The position numbers and the translations under genes are program-made. The notes beneath the pieces are model-generated. The model did not search any database and was not told the DNA's origin. It saw only the letters and a program-made list of their open reading frames with translations. Positions 36,501-46,119 of a stretch of 64,000 nt of DNA are shown in pieces (within the stretch, counting starts at the first letter, position 1; each line of letters opens with the position of its first letter). The DNA lies in contig NZ_JAFMPM010000007.1 in NCBI RefSeq assembly GCF_017349355.1, positions 124,001 through 188,000 of the forward strand, in the 5' to 3' direction. The DNA comes from Thiothrix fructosivorans (GTDB lineage Bacteria > Pseudomonadota > Gammaproteobacteria > Thiotrichales > Thiotrichaceae).

Positions 36501-37236
36501 GCTGAAAAAAGCTGTGGATGAAAAGTGGGTGCAAGCCAAAGCGGTGGTTGGGTTCTTCCCGGCAAATGCGCAAGGCGATGACGTGGTGTTGTATACCGAT
36601 GAGAGCCGCACGCAAACCTTGAGCGTGTTGCACAATTTGCGGATGCAGATGGAGCGTAACGGGCAACAGCCAAACTTCTGTTTGGGTGATTTTGTTGCAC
36701 CTGTGGAATCCGGCAAGGCGGACTGGATGGGCGTGTTTGCGGTGAGTACAGGCTTTGGGATTGAGCCGCATTTGAAAGCCTTCCGCGAAAAGCACGACGA
36801 TTACAGCGCGATCATGCTGGAAGCCTTGTGTGACCGTCTGGCAGAAGCCTTGGCAGAGCGGATGCACGAGCGCGTGCGCAAGGAATTCTGGGGTTATGCG
36901 GCGGATGAAACGCTGGATAATAACGCGATGATTGCCGAGAAATATCAGGGGATTCGCCCTGCCCCCGGCTATCCGGCTTGCCCTGATCACACCGAAAAAG
37001 GCACGTTGTGGACGTTGCTAGATGTGGAAGCGAATACCGGGATGATCATTACGGAATCGTTTGCGATGTATCCGGCGGCTTCGGTATCGGGCTGGTATTT
37101 CAGTCACCCGGATTCGCGGTATTTCGGGATTGGGCGGATTGCACGGGATCAGGTTGAGGATTATGCCAAGCGTAAGGGCATGACGATGGCGGAAGCGGAG
37201 CGGTGGTTGTCGCCGGTGTTGGGGTATGAGGCGTAG
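33553..37236 (+). CDS. metH: Cobalamin-dependent methionine synthase MetH
   Basis: MetH transfers the methyl group of 5-methyltetrahydrofolate to homocysteine through cobalamin. The product is 1227 aa, the same length as the E. coli enzyme, with modules in order. The homocysteine domain has the zinc site [11 protein letters not shown]. The pterin domain follows ([14 protein letters not shown]). The cap and B12 domain have the cobalt-ligand motif [14 protein letters not shown] with [13 protein letters not shown]. The reactivation domain ends the protein ([26 protein letters not shown]). No cobalamin or SAH riboswitch was recognised in the 78-base gap upstream. It is monocistronic; metA and metG elsewhere in the window serve related methionine steps. 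Confidence 0.98.
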   Translation: MNRTTQLQQALASRILILDGAMGTMIQRHKLEEADYRGERFAAWHTDVKGNNDLLVLSQPQIIRGIHAQYLEVGADILETCTFNATTISMHDYDMQELSYEINVEAAKLARSVADEYSTPDKPRFVAGVLGPTSRTCSISPDVNDPGFRNVTFDALVTAYMESTRGLIEGGADIILIETIFDTLNAKAAVFAVKQVFDEDNIELPIMISGTITDASGRTLSGQTTEAFYNALAHADAISFGLNCALGPDLLRQYVEEMSRVCATGVSAHPNAGLPNEMGEYDMDGAEMAVHIREWAQSGFLNIVGGCCGTSPAHIKSIADAVAGIAPRKAPQLAKECRLSGLEPFNIGANSLFVNVGERTNVTGSLKFKRLIKEGNYTEALQVALEQVESGAPVIDINMDEGLLDAEKEMTRFLNLIASEPDIARVPIMVDSSKWDVIEAGLKCIQGKGIVNSISMKEGEEKFIHQAKLVRRYGAAVIVMAFDEQGQADTQARKIEICSRAYKILTEQVGFPPEDIIFDPNIFAVATGIDEHNNYAVDFIEATRWIRQNLPHAHISGGVSNVSFSFRGNNPVREAIHSVFLYHAIKAGMDMGIVNAAQMAVYDDIPVELRDAVEDVIQNKDAGATERLLDIAAKYKGDGSTEVKKEDLEWRSWPVEKRLEHALVKGIDAFVNEDTEEARVKLGRPLLVIEGPLMDGMNVVGDLFGAGKMFLPQVVKSARVMKKSVAYLDPFMELEKAGCEVQANGKILMATVKGDVHDIGKNIVGVVLQCNSYEVIDLGVMVSAEKILQVAREQKVDIIGLSGLITPSLDEMVHVAKEMQRQDFHVPLLIGGATTSKIHTAVKIEPQFKNDIVVYVPDASRAVGVASALLSKEQKPDYVASIRAEYEQVRVKRAANQTERKLVSIAAARANKFQVDWAGYTPPKPNTLTPLVFNDYPLNELVERIDWTPFFRSWELAGKFPAILTDEIVGEECTKLYADAQAMLKKAVDEKWVQAKAVVGFFPANAQGDDVVLYTDESRTQTLSVLHNLRMQMERNGQQPNFCLGDFVAPVESGKADWMGVFAVSTGFGIEPHLKAFREKHDDYSAIMLEALCDRLAEALAERMHERVRKEFWGYAADETLDNNAMIAEKYQGIRPAPGYPACPDHTEKGTLWTLLDVEANTGMIITESFAMYPAASVSGWYFSHPDSRYFGIGRIARDQVEDYAKRKGMTMAEAERWLSPVLGYEA

Positions 37237-37256
37237 CCAACCCAATCAGTACTTTT

Positions 37257-37283
37257 GGTGAAGAGTGCTAGGCGCTCTTCACC
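37257..37283 (+). terminator. Stem-loop between metH and a convergent gene
   Basis: GGTGAAGAGTG and CGCTCTTCACC form an 11-bp stem (one G-T wobble) with a 5-base loop CTAGG, 20 bases past the metH stop. No U-run follows on either strand, so termination efficiency is uncertain; it could be a 3'-end stabilising hairpin. Confidence 0.55.
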
Positions 37284-37325
37284 TCCCTATGCAAAATATC
37301 TTGCACAGTTTATTTGATCGAATAC

Positions 37326-37952
37326 TTATTCAGCCAGCTTGGCAAGCATAATCATTCCAGGATTCAGATAATCGTTATCACTAGCTACTCGTCTCATACT
37401 ATCTGGGAAGCACCATGCCCATGCATCAGCTTCGGTTATCTTGATCTGACTTATGGCTTCTTCTACCAAAGCATCTATCTCGTGTTCATGTTTAGAGTGA
37501 GCATAGAAAGGAATAAACGCTACACCAACGGCATTAATATCTTGACGACATTTTGAGTCATGGGCATCAGAAACAGCGTCAGCAAGCACTTTGTCGAGGT
37601 TTTCTACCAAATTTTTTGAGTTAAGAGATAACTGTTTATATTTTGCCTCAATAAAATCAGACCTATTTTCCGAGCAAATAAATAAATCACATCTACCTTT
37701 CCATGCTTTATATCGACCTTTCGGTTTTCGTTTTTCTGTTTCAAATTCCTGCATAGCTACCCAACCACATTGCCATGCAGCAGCAGCTAGAAAACTCACA
37801 CTCGCCCTTTCCTTATAAAAGTAAGGTACATCCCCATCTGTTACATCAATATAGAGATCAATTCCTTGTGACCACTTTTCAAACAGAACAGACCAATGAC
37901 GTAACTTTCCTTTACTTTTACCCTTAATTGAGTAACCCCGATTAATTTCCAT
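37326..37952 (-). CDS. Orphan protein with a PD-(D/E)XK-like motif
   Basis: The 208-aa protein is not a family I recognise. Residues 87-104 (GRCDLFICSENRSDFIEAK) give Asp89, then Glu102-Ala-Lys104, the D...ExK pattern of PD-(D/E)XK nucleases, preceded by a conserved-looking Glu48 helix (ERASVSFLAAAAWQCGW). There is no partner methylase. Base composition is AT-richer than metH next to it, and it is divergent from a toxin-antitoxin pair, consistent with a mobile accessory patch. It may be a restriction-type or repair nuclease; the motif alone is weak evidence. Confidence 0.6.
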   Translation of the reverse strand: MEINRGYSIKGKSKGKLRHWSVLFEKWSQGIDLYIDVTDGDVPYFYKERASVSFLAAAAWQCGWVAMQEFETEKRKPKGRYKAWKGRCDLFICSENRSDFIEAKYKQLSLNSKNLVENLDKVLADAVSDAHDSKCRQDINAVGVAFIPFYAHSKHEHEIDALVEEAISQIKITEADAWAWCFPDSMRRVASDNDYLNPGMIMLAKLAE

Positions 37953-37993
37953 TATTTGACCGCATGGATAAAAAATATATTGTATAATTTACA

Positions 37994-38007
37994 GACAAGA
38001 ACTTGTC
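37994..38007. promoter_or_regulatory. Palindromic operator candidate between nuclease-like gene and TA pair
   Basis: GACAAG and CTTGTC form inverted 6-bp arms separated by AA. A TATAAT at 37983-37988 lies six bases upstream on the plus strand, so the palindrome would cover the likely start of transcription of the antitoxin gene, as in autorepressed toxin-antitoxin operons. Confidence 0.45.
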
Positions 38008-38060
38008 AATACATGACATCTACTTCATTATAAAAATACATCCTAAAAGCAGTACAACTC

Positions 38061-38390
38061 ATGCAAGTCATCGGCATCAAAGAACTCCAAACCAACCCCG
38101 GCAAGCTGACCAAAGCTTTTCAGGATAACGACTACCTGTTGATCACCAAACACGGTCAGCCGTTAGGTCTTGCGCTACCCTTCGCTGAAGGCATCATGGA
38201 GCAAGGTTTACTGCCGTGGTTTGCCATCAAAGGCTTCCAAAGCGGGGATTTGAGCTTGGGGCAACTCAGCAAAGCACTCGGTAAAAACCAACACGAAACC
38301 ATCAAGTTGCTGGGGCTGCTCGGCGTTCCGGTAGCCGATTATGATTTTGCCGAAGATTTGGCAGCGATTGAGAAGATGCTGGCAGCATGA
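38061..38390 (+). CDS. Antitoxin with Phd-like N-terminus and UPF0175-like C-terminus
   Basis: The 109-aa product begins with a Phd/YefM-type DNA-binding segment (VIGIKELQTNPGKLTKAF, then YLLITKHGQPLGLALPF). It continues with a UPF0175-like region (LSLGQLSKALGKNQHETIKLLGLLGVPVADYD). UPF0175 proteins accompany DUF3368 PIN toxins, and the next gene is one. The stop overlaps the toxin start (ATGA), giving coupled translation. It probably binds the toxin and represses the operon at the palindrome 54 bases upstream. Confidence 0.82.
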   Translation: MQVIGIKELQTNPGKLTKAFQDNDYLLITKHGQPLGLALPFAEGIMEQGLLPWFAIKGFQSGDLSLGQLSKALGKNQHETIKLLGLLGVPVADYDFAEDLAAIEKMLAA

Positions 38391-38878
38391 AAGTTATTGT
38401 CAGTGATACCACCAGCTTGATTGCGCTGGAAGGTTTGCAATCCATCAAATTGTTATGTGCAGTGTTTGAAAGCATCCTGATTCCGCAGGCAGTTTTGAAG
38501 GAACTGTCCGCTGGATCACCCGACATTATCAAAACAATCAACGCTGTAGGTTGCATAGAAATCATTAGATTGGAACCTTCTGAACAGCTTGCCAGCTTGC
38601 AATTGGTATTGGATCCCGGTGAAGCGGAAGCCATCACCTTGGCATTGGAACGCCAGCTTCCGATCCTAATTGATGAGCGCAAAGGCAGAAACATCGCCCT
38701 GCAAAAACAACTGATCGTCACAGGTTTTGCGGGTTTATTGATGTTAGCGGTCAAAACCAAGAAGTTATCGTCCGACCGCGCCCAATCCATGCTGGATCAA
38801 GCAATCACCAACGGTTTCAGAATATCCAATCCACTCTACCAACAAGTGAGAGCAGCGATTGCTTCTTATAAATCCTAA
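38387..38878 (+). CDS. DUF3368-type PIN-domain toxin
   Basis: The 163-aa protein has the PIN acidic residues in VIVSDTTSLIALEGL (Asp near residue 6), VLKELSAGS (Glu near 39), LDPGEAEAITLALE (Glu near 82) and ILIDERKGRNIA (Asp near 95), in the order of the DUF3368 family. PIN toxins are metal-dependent RNases. It overlaps its antitoxin gene by 4 bases and is followed by a strong terminator, so the pair is a self-contained transcription unit. Confidence 0.85.
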   Translation: MKVIVSDTTSLIALEGLQSIKLLCAVFESILIPQAVLKELSAGSPDIIKTINAVGCIEIIRLEPSEQLASLQLVLDPGEAEAITLALERQLPILIDERKGRNIALQKQLIVTGFAGLLMLAVKTKKLSSDRAQSMLDQAITNGFRISNPLYQQVRAAIASYKS

Positions 38879-38884
38879 ACACTC

Positions 38885-38919
38885 AAAAAGGCGGCACGTT
38901 ACCAAACGCACCGCCTTTT
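38885..38919. terminator. Bidirectional terminator after the toxin gene
   Basis: AAAAGGCGG and CCGCCTTTT are perfectly complementary around a 16-base interval; each strand ends the stem in a short T-run. It separates the toxin gene from the convergent lipoprotein gene. Confidence 0.8.
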
Positions 38920-38941
38920 GCCATTCAAGCTATCACCGAAC

Positions 38942-40237
38942 TTAGCGACTTACCAAACGGGTATAGCAAATCCAGTTAGACGCTTGCCCCGGATTGTTGA
39001 TTAAACCATCCGCAATTTCCCCGTAAAACCGCAACGGTACGAGGATGCTCACGCCCAACACATTCGCAGGCGATTCATTCGGAAATGCGCTGTAGAGAAT
39101 CGGCAAACCAAAATCAATCCCTTGGTAGTTGTGTTCAGCACCATCCACGTTTTCCGTGCAATATGCCCCTTTCGTTGGGATATTGGCCGTTTCTGGGAAG
39201 AAGTTCGTATCAACATGGGGAGGCTGCGAACCGGGGTTAATTTGCGCAATCGTGCCAAGTTCTTTCGGCAATGGCACGCGCCAGTTATTCCGACCACACA
39301 AGCTGTTACCATTGACCGCATACATATAAGAATAAGCATCACAAGTGCCTAAACCTTGGCACAAGGTCTGACCATTGGTATCTCTCACACCACCATAACC
39401 GCCAGAATTGTGCATGTGGCGATAGCGCCAATCTTTATCGCGCAACCCACCGTCATTGGTTTTTTCTTCCCAGATAAAACCAGTATTCTTGTCTTTGACA
39501 CATGACCACGATGAAGCAAGAACGGACAACTCATTGCCATTGCCGTCCAACTTCGTATAACGTTTGGACGCTTCGGCAATCTTAACTTCATCTGCCACTT
39601 TTTGAGCGGCGGTGCGGGTTGATACAAGGGCGGCTTCCGCCGCTTGACGTGCTTCGCTAGCAACCTTTGCATACGCCTGCACTTGTGTAACAAGGCTATT
39701 TAAAGCATCCAACGTTAGCGTGCTTTCGGCTTGTGTGCCTGCGGTTTCTGCCAGTGTTTTTTGGGCAATGGCTTTTGCAGCTTCTGTATCCGCTGTCGAT
39801 GCGAAAGCCTTGGTAGCCGCTAGCGATGTCGTGACTTCTGCATAAGCAGCGGCTTGCTGATTCGCTTGCAGAGCTACATAACCGGCGCTCAAACTCGCGC
39901 TTTGTGCCTCTTTTGCTTCGCTGGTAACAGATAAAACCGCCTCAGTCACTTCTTTACGAGCGGCTACGATGGCTGCGTCATACTCTGCTGCGGCTTGTGC
40001 AGCTAGCGCAGCAGCTTTATCTGCGGCAGCTTTGTCTGCGGCGACTTTATCAGCCGCTGCTTGTGCTGCCGCCGCTGCTTTAGCAGCTTGTGCAGCTAAT
40101 TCTTCGGCAGAAGGACCGCTACTGCCACCACAAGCGGTTAACAGCGATGACATCACCAAGCCAGCCAAGAATAAATGGCTTGGTTTAGATAGAAAGGTTT
40201 TATTGGGGGTATGAACGTTAGCCGTGTTCATATTCAT
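38942..40237 (-). CDS. Lipoprotein with Ala-rich coiled coil and DUF1566 domain (copy A)
   Basis: The 431-aa protein has a lipoprotein signal (LFLAGLVMSSLLTACGG, lipobox LTAC). A long alanine-rich helical segment runs from residues 45 to 215 (repeats of AADKAAADKAA type), likely coiled coil. The C-terminal domain is DUF1566/Lcl-like (SWSCVKDKNTGFIWEEKTND, GRNNWRVPLPKELGTIAQIN, NWICYTRLVSR). DUF1566 has a C-type-lectin-like fold in secreted or surface adhesion proteins. The gene is a tandem paralogue of copy B just upstream, with near-identical first 15 residues. It lies downstream of the terminator of the TA unit, on the other strand. Confidence 0.85.
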   Translation of the reverse strand: MNMNTANVHTPNKTFLSKPSHLFLAGLVMSSLLTACGGSSGPSAEELAAQAAKAAAAAQAAADKVAADKAAADKAAALAAQAAAEYDAAIVAARKEVTEAVLSVTSEAKEAQSASLSAGYVALQANQQAAAYAEVTTSLAATKAFASTADTEAAKAIAQKTLAETAGTQAESTLTLDALNSLVTQVQAYAKVASEARQAAEAALVSTRTAAQKVADEVKIAEASKRYTKLDGNGNELSVLASSWSCVKDKNTGFIWEEKTNDGGLRDKDWRYRHMHNSGGYGGVRDTNGQTLCQGLGTCDAYSYMYAVNGNSLCGRNNWRVPLPKELGTIAQINPGSQPPHVDTNFFPETANIPTKGAYCTENVDGAEHNYQGIDFGLPILYSAFPNESPANVLGVSILVPLRFYGEIADGLINNPGQASNWICYTRLVSR

Positions 40238-40286
40238 GATTTATTACCTAATGTATTATTTAGAGGGGGTTTGTGTAAAACATTCA

Positions 40287-41588
40287 TTAACGATTGCTGA
40301 TCAAACGTGTGTAACAAATCCAGTTATTGGTTGGATAAGTTGATAGCCCATCTTGCACTTCACCGTAGTGACGTAACGCTGCCATGCTACCACCGCGTGG
40401 GTTATCAGCGCTTATCGGCAAGCCATAATCGACACCTTGGTAATTGCACTCAATACGCCCATCTGGCTGATAATGTGGGTTTGTGTAATTGGGTCCACAA
40501 TCGGTCGCTGTCTTGGCCAAGTTCTCGGAACAATAAGCGGCTTGATTGGGTTTATTGACCGTATCGGGGAAAAACTTCAGGTCAATATTAGGACGCTGCC
40601 CATTGTCATTGATTTGCACCAAACTCAATAACTCTTCCATCGTCGGCAAACGCCATTGAGAACGTCCACAGACACCCGTGTTATTGACCGCATTCACATA
40701 GCTGTAGGCATCGCAATTGCCAAGGCTCTGACACAAGATTGCACCCGTGCTATCCCTCGTGCTGGCATAACCAGCAGAGTTGTGCATGTGACGGTAGCGC
40801 CAATCGCGGTCGCGCAGCCCGTTATCATTCGTTTTGGACTCCCAAACCTTCCCCGTCGCATTTTCTTGGACACACGCCCATGAAGTGGCGGAAGCAGGCA
40901 GAATATTGCCCGCGCTATCCAGCTTGGAGTAACGTTTGGAAGACTCCGCCAGTTGAATTTCAGCGCTGACTTGTGCAGCTGATTCTAGCGTTGCATCCTG
41001 TGCCTGTTCCGCAGCAGTACGGGCTTCTTTCGCACTAAGGGCTGCCTTGTTAGCTTGTTGGGCAAAGGCTGTCACTGCGTCAAGGGTTTGGGCACTGTCG
41101 GCATTGCTTGCCGCCGTCGTCGCTAAGGCTTTCTGTGCAAGTGCTTGGTCGGCGGCTTGTTTAGCTTGATCAGCAAAGGCCTGCGTTTTGACTAATGTTT
41201 CAGCCACTTCTGGATAATTCGCTGCTTGCTGTTTCGCTTGCAGTAGTGAATAGCCTGCAATCGCACTAGCGCTCTGCGCTGCTTTGGTATCAGCATCAAC
41301 CGTAGTAACCGTATCACTGACTTGCTTACGGACAGCGGCAAGTGCAGCTTCACGATCGGCGGCGGCTTGCGCTGCTTTATCAGCAGCCGCTTTGTCGGCG
41401 GCAGCCTTATCAGCTGCGGCTTGTGCAGTAGCAGCAGCTTGCGCAGCTAATTCTTCTGCGGAGGGGCCATTGCTGCCACCACAAGCGGTTAATAGCGATG
41501 ACATGACCAAGCCAGCCAACAGTAAATGGCTTGGTTTAGGCATGAAGGTTTTATTGGGGGTATGAACGTTAGCCGTGTTCATATTCAT
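40287..41588 (-). CDS. Lipoprotein with Ala-rich coiled coil and DUF1566 domain (copy B)
   Basis: The 433-aa protein shares the start MNMNTANVHTPNKTF, the lipobox LTAC, an Ala-rich coil (residues 45-215) and a DUF1566 domain (SWACVQENATGKVWESKTND, GRSQWRLPTMEELLSLVQIN, NWICYTRLISNR) with copy A. It differs by an insert with extra cysteines near residue 355 (CSENLAKTATDCGPNYTNP). The coil region has drifted most; the signal and the DUF1566 motif ends are best kept. Only 49 bases separate the copies, so they may share a transcript. Tandem duplication followed by divergence is the simplest explanation. Confidence 0.85.
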   Translation of the reverse strand: MNMNTANVHTPNKTFMPKPSHLLLAGLVMSSLLTACGGSNGPSAEELAAQAAATAQAAADKAAADKAAADKAAQAAADREAALAAVRKQVSDTVTTVDADTKAAQSASAIAGYSLLQAKQQAANYPEVAETLVKTQAFADQAKQAADQALAQKALATTAASNADSAQTLDAVTAFAQQANKAALSAKEARTAAEQAQDATLESAAQVSAEIQLAESSKRYSKLDSAGNILPASATSWACVQENATGKVWESKTNDNGLRDRDWRYRHMHNSAGYASTRDSTGAILCQSLGNCDAYSYVNAVNNTGVCGRSQWRLPTMEELLSLVQINDNGQRPNIDLKFFPDTVNKPNQAAYCSENLAKTATDCGPNYTNPHYQPDGRIECNYQGVDYGLPISADNPRGGSMAALRHYGEVQDGLSTYPTNNWICYTRLISNR

Positions 41589-41808
41589 AACTTATTACCT
41601 ATAAGACACTAAAGGGGGTTTATCTTTTCGATAAGTGATTATATATTACTAATCCATAAAAAATTCATTGAATTTACTAATGGTAGTGTTAGCACGCTAT
41701 ACGTGCAACCTCAACACGCAGTCACCCCGCATTCTACTTCTGACAGTGGCAGAAACCCCCACAACCTGTTACTTTATTACGTCCAAATCAGGACGACTAA
41801 AGACAGCC

Positions 41809-43842
41809 ATGCAGCCAAGAAAAATCCTCATTACTAGCGCCCTTCCATACGCCAATGGCCCCATTCATATCGGGCACATGGTCGAATACATTCAAACGGA
41901 CATCTGGGCACGTTTTCAACGTTTACGCGGTAACGAATGCCATTATGTGTGCGCGGATGATACGCACGGCACACCGATCATGTTGCGGGCGCAGCAGGAA
42001 GGCATTACGCCAGAGCAATTGATTGCTCGCAGTAGTGAGGAACATCAGCGCGATTTTGCAGGCTTTAACGTTGCTTTCGACAATTATTACACCACCCATT
42101 CGGATGAAAACCGCCATTTTGCCGAATTCATCTACAAAGCAGCGCGGGATAATGGGCATATTGAAAAACGCACCATCCGCCAAGCGTATGACGCACAAGC
42201 CAAGATGTTCTTGCCGGATCGCTTCATTAGAGGAGAATGCCCTCGCTGTGGTGCAGCCGATCAATACGGTGATAACTGCGAAGCATGTGGGGCGACCTAC
42301 GCACCGACCGATTTAAAAAATGCGGTATCAGCGATTTCCGGCACAAAACCCATTGAAAAAGAAACTGATCATTATTTCTTCAAATTGGGGCATTTTGAGA
42401 CTTTTTTGCGCGAATTCTTAGCCAGTGGCGCAGTACAAAAGGAAATTGCCAACAAGCAAATGGAGTGGTTCGAGTCCGATCAAGGCTTGAGCGATTGGGA
42501 TGTCTCGCGGGATGCGCCGTACTGGGGTTTCAAAATCCCCGATACCGATGACAAGTATTTCTACGTGTGGTTGGATGCGCCCATCGGCTATCTGGCAAGC
42601 TTCAAAAACTTATGTGAACGCACGGGTTTGGATTTCGACAGCTACTGGAAACCCGATTCCACTCACGAGGTGTACCACTTTATTGGTAAAGACATCGCCT
42701 ATTTCCACACGCTGTTCTGGCCTGCCTTGCTGCATGGAGCGGGTTTCCGCACCCCCACTGCCGTTTTGTGCCACGGTTTCCTGACCGTCAATGGCGCAAA
42801 AATGTCCAAATCACGCGGCACATTCATTCAAGCGGAAAGCTACCTTAAGCACTTGAACCCCGAATGGTTGCGTTACTATTTCGCCAGCAAGCTCAGCAAT
42901 GGCGTGGATGACATCGACCTGAATCTGGAAGATTTCACCGCACGGGTTAACAGCGATTTGGTCGGCAAAGTGGTGAATATTGCGTCACGCTGCGCAGGCT
43001 TCATCAATAAACGCTTTGCAAACCAGCTTGCCGCGCGTTTGCCGGATGCTGCGTTGTATCAAATCTTTATCGACGCATCCGAACGGATTGCTGAACTCTA
43101 TGAAAGCCGTCGTTATAACCAAGCCATGCGCGAAATCATGGCATTAGCCGACAAAGCCAATCAATACGTTGACGAACAAAAACCGTGGGTATTAGCCAAA
43201 GATCCTGAACGCCTGCATGAGGTACAAGCCGTTTGCACGCAAGGCATTAATATGTTCCGGGCGATTGTCAGCTACCTGAAGCCGGTGTTGCCTAGCTTAG
43301 CGGCGGATACCGAAACCTTCCTGAAGGCGGGCGAATTGACTTGGGATAGCGTTGCCAAGCCTTTGTTAACTCAAGAAGTCAATACTTTCCAAGCACTCAT
43401 GACGCGTATTGACCCTGCGATGATTGCAGCCATGCTCGAAGACAATAAACAAGCAATGGCAGCACCCGCTGCTACTCCCGTTGCCAGTGGCGCATTAGCC
43501 GCCGACCCGATCAGCCCCACCATCGAATACGATGATTTTGCGAAAATTGATCTGCGAATTGCCAAAATCATTAAAGCAGAACACGTCAAAGGTGCGGATA
43601 AACTGGTACAATTAACGCTTGATCTAGGTGGCGAAACCCGCAATGTCTTTGCTGGCATCAAGTCCGCCTATGATCCTGCCGATCTGGAAGGTCGTTTAAC
43701 GGTCATGGTCGCTAACCTCGCACCTCGCAAAATGCGCTTTGGCGTATCCGAAGGCATGGTGCTGGCAGCAGGCCCCGGTGGCAAAGATCTATTCATCCTG
43801 ACCCCCGATGAGGGTGCAGAACCCGGAATGCGTGTCAAATAA
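41809..43842 (+). CDS. metG: Methionyl-tRNA synthetase
   Basis: MetG charges both initiator and elongator tRNA-Met. The 677-aa product equals the E. coli length. It has the HIGH motif (PIHIGHM, residues 18-24), a zinc-knuckle domain ([18 protein letters not shown]), the KMSKS loop ([10 protein letters not shown]) and the C-terminal tRNA-binding fold ([30 protein letters not shown]). The start at 41809 was chosen because [18 protein letters not shown] begins like known MetG; the longer open frame to 41668 is not conserved. The 220 bases upstream to the lipoprotein gene show no clear feature. Confidence 0.98.
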   Translation: MQPRKILITSALPYANGPIHIGHMVEYIQTDIWARFQRLRGNECHYVCADDTHGTPIMLRAQQEGITPEQLIARSSEEHQRDFAGFNVAFDNYYTTHSDENRHFAEFIYKAARDNGHIEKRTIRQAYDAQAKMFLPDRFIRGECPRCGAADQYGDNCEACGATYAPTDLKNAVSAISGTKPIEKETDHYFFKLGHFETFLREFLASGAVQKEIANKQMEWFESDQGLSDWDVSRDAPYWGFKIPDTDDKYFYVWLDAPIGYLASFKNLCERTGLDFDSYWKPDSTHEVYHFIGKDIAYFHTLFWPALLHGAGFRTPTAVLCHGFLTVNGAKMSKSRGTFIQAESYLKHLNPEWLRYYFASKLSNGVDDIDLNLEDFTARVNSDLVGKVVNIASRCAGFINKRFANQLAARLPDAALYQIFIDASERIAELYESRRYNQAMREIMALADKANQYVDEQKPWVLAKDPERLHEVQAVCTQGINMFRAIVSYLKPVLPSLAADTETFLKAGELTWDSVAKPLLTQEVNTFQALMTRIDPAMIAAMLEDNKQAMAAPAATPVASGALAADPISPTIEYDDFAKIDLRIAKIIKAEHVKGADKLVQLTLDLGGETRNVFAGIKSAYDPADLEGRLTVMVANLAPRKMRFGVSEGMVLAAGPGGKDLFILTPDEGAEPGMRVK

Positions 43843-43871
43843 AGCGCACAACACGACGATAATAAAAGACA

Positions 43872-46118
43872 ATGTTAGGGAAATTTTTCAAACCAAAATG
43901 GCAGAGTAATGATGCCAGCGTCCGCCTCAAAGCCCTGTCTACCCTTGCGAGTGACAGCGTTGAACTGATCAAAATCGCCCAAAGCGATCCCGACAGTGAT
44001 GTGCGTATGGAAGCCATCACGCGCTTGTCCCATTTGCCCACCTTGGTGCAATTGGGGCATACGTCTGGTTCAATCGGCGAACGGTCGCGGCAACGCGTGA
44101 TTGGCTTGGCGGCAACTGACCACCACCATGACCATGTGTTGGCAGACGTGTTTCACTGGCTGCAAAACCCAGCGCTATTGCGCAGTATCTCCCGCGATAC
44201 CCTGCGTGGGGTGAAATTGCGCCACCAAGCCATTGCCAAACTGGACGATCAAGAGCTGTTGTTCAACATTGCCAGCAGCGATGCGTCCAAAGAAATCCAG
44301 TACATTGCGGCAAAGCAAATTCACTCGTTGGAAACGCTGCAACGGCTGGAAAAACTGCATGGCAAAAACAATAAACGCTTACGCCAACTGCTGAAAGAAC
44401 GTCTTGATACCCAACAACAGCAGCAACAGCAGCAAGACCTAATTAACGGGCTGTGCGCGGATGCAGAAACCCTCGGCAAAGCCGCAACATGGGAACAAGA
44501 AAAGACCCGTGCCAAAGTGCTGGAACAACGCTGGCAGAAACTCACCACGCCCCCTAACGCAGCACAACAGCAACGTTTCCAACAAGCACACACGCAATTC
44601 CAACAGCAATTAACGGCATGGGAAAGCGCACAGCAACAACGTGCGCAACAACTGGCAGCGCAAGCGCAAGAACAAGCGCAGTTGCAAAGTGCCGCCGCCG
44701 CCCAAGCCGAAGCCGCCGCCCAAACGGCGCGTGAACAGCAAGAGCGTGAACAACAAGCCCAAGCCGAAGAGCGTAAACGTCGCCAGCAACAACAAGCCCA
44801 GCAAGCCGAAATCTTGCAAAGCCTGCACGATTCCCAGCAACAGCTCGAAGCGCAACTGGAAGCCGAACAATACGGCGAAGCCATCGAAACGCACAAAACC
44901 CTGACGGCGCAATTGAAAAATGCAGCATTTTTACCCAGCCGCGACCTAGCATTTTTCCAACGCCGCCTCCAAGCCCTCGCTCCCGTGTTGCGTGAATTAC
45001 AAGATTGGCGACGCTGGGGTACGGATCAAGTCCGCAAGCAATTGATCGAAACCGCCGAAAACTTGCGCACGGATGCCGACCTTGACCCGCAAGAACGTGC
45101 CAAAAAAATTCACTCGCTGCGGGAAGAATGGCGCAAGCTGTCCACCATAGAACCGGGGCAACAACGCGCTCTCTGGAAAGCCTTTGACGAAAATGCCACC
45201 GCTGCTTACGAACCGAGCAAGCAATACTTTGTTGAACAAGCCCAGCAACGTGAAGCCCATTTAGCGCAACGCCAAGCCATTTGCAGTCAATTAGAAGCCC
45301 TGAATACGGATACCGACTGGCAAAATGCCGAGTGGCGCGGCGTACAAGCCGACATTAATCAGTGTCGCAAGCAATGGAAAGAAGCCGGAACAGTCGGACA
45401 TAAAGACTGGAAAAGCATCAACGAACGCTTCAATGCCGCGATGGATGCCCTCGAAACGCACCTCAAAGCCGAGCGCACCCGCAACTGGCAAGCCCGCACG
45501 CAACTGGTCGAACAAGCGCAAGCCTTATTGGCATTAAGCGATACTGCCCACGCCATCGAACAAGCTAAAGCCCTGCAAACCGAGTGGCACATTACCCTGA
45601 CCTCGCGCCCTTCTGATGAACAACGCTTGTGGAAACAATTCCGCGAACCGATGGATGCCTTGTTTGCGCGAGCGCGTGACGAACGCCAGCAACAACACCA
45701 GGAACGCAACGCACAAGCCGCAGAAGAAGCTCGTCAAGCCGACGAGCAACGCCAACGTCAGGTGGAACAAGCGCAGCAACGTATCGCTGCCATGAATGCG
45801 CTTGCCGAGCAATCCACGCTTAACAAACAAAGCGATACTCCTGCGGATGAGCAAATTGCCAATCGCACGCAAGGCGAATTGCTCTGCCTGCAATTGGAAA
45901 TCTTGTTAGGGTTGGAAACACCGGCTGAATTTCAGGCAACACGCCTCAAATACCAAGTGGCACAACTCTCCGAAACCATGCGCAGCCGTAAGGATACGTA
46001 CAACCCCGCCGAACATGCGCTACCGATGCTGAAACAATGGTATGCCATAGGGGGAATGCCCGCCACCGCGCTGGCAAGCCAGACAGCACGGATCGAGAAG
46101 ATTCGCGCAGCCCTGTAA
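43872..46118 (+). CDS. DUF349-repeat protein with HEAT-like N-terminus and Gln-rich coil
   Basis: The 748-aa protein begins with HEAT-like repeats (SVRLKALSTLASDSVELIKIAQ, DSDVRMEAITRLSHL). It then has a polyglutamine tract (QQQQQQQQ near residue 180) and long coiled coils rich in Q, A and E (about 230-330). DUF349 blocks follow from about 370 (LREEWRKLSTIEPGQQRALWKAFDENATAAYEPSKQYF, given here only as its span to about residue 455, and QCRKQWKEAGTVGHKDWKSI). DUF349 proteins are poorly characterised cytoplasmic helical proteins in proteobacteria. It follows metG by 29 bases on the same strand and its stop nearly meets the rdgC stop. Confidence 0.82.
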   Translation: MLGKFFKPKWQSNDASVRLKALSTLASDSVELIKIAQSDPDSDVRMEAITRLSHLPTLVQLGHTSGSIGERSRQRVIGLAATDHHHDHVLADVFHWLQNPALLRSISRDTLRGVKLRHQAIAKLDDQELLFNIASSDASKEIQYIAAKQIHSLETLQRLEKLHGKNNKRLRQLLKERLDTQQQQQQQQDLINGLCADAETLGKAATWEQEKTRAKVLEQRWQKLTTPPNAAQQQRFQQAHTQFQQQLTAWESAQQQRAQQLAAQAQEQAQLQSAAAAQAEAAAQTAREQQEREQQAQAEERKRRQQQQAQQAEILQSLHDSQQQLEAQLEAEQYGEAIETHKTLTAQLKNAAFLPSRDLAFFQRRLQALAPVLRELQDWRRWGTDQVRKQLIETAENLRTDADLDPQERAKKIHSLREEWRKLSTIEPGQQRALWKAFDENATAAYEPSKQYFVEQAQQREAHLAQRQAICSQLEALNTDTDWQNAEWRGVQADINQCRKQWKEAGTVGHKDWKSINERFNAAMDALETHLKAERTRNWQARTQLVEQAQALLALSDTAHAIEQAKALQTEWHITLTSRPSDEQRLWKQFREPMDALFARARDERQQQHQERNAQAAEEARQADEQRQRQVEQAQQRIAAMNALAEQSTLNKQSDTPADEQIANRTQGELLCLQLEILLGLETPAEFQATRLKYQVAQLSETMRSRKDTYNPAEHALPMLKQWYAIGGMPATALASQTARIEKIRAAL

Positions 46119-46119
46119 C

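Noticed and set aside
35506-36990. A 494-codon open frame on the minus strand inside metH
   Set aside because: It is antisense to a fully conserved MetH; the codon bias of metH leaves the opposite frame open. It has no ribosome site or recognisable motif.
38942-41588. Diversity-generating retroelement targeting the DUF1566 domains
   Set aside because: DUF1566 has the right kind of fold, but no reverse transcriptase, template repeat or adenine-linked variable repeat was seen in the window.
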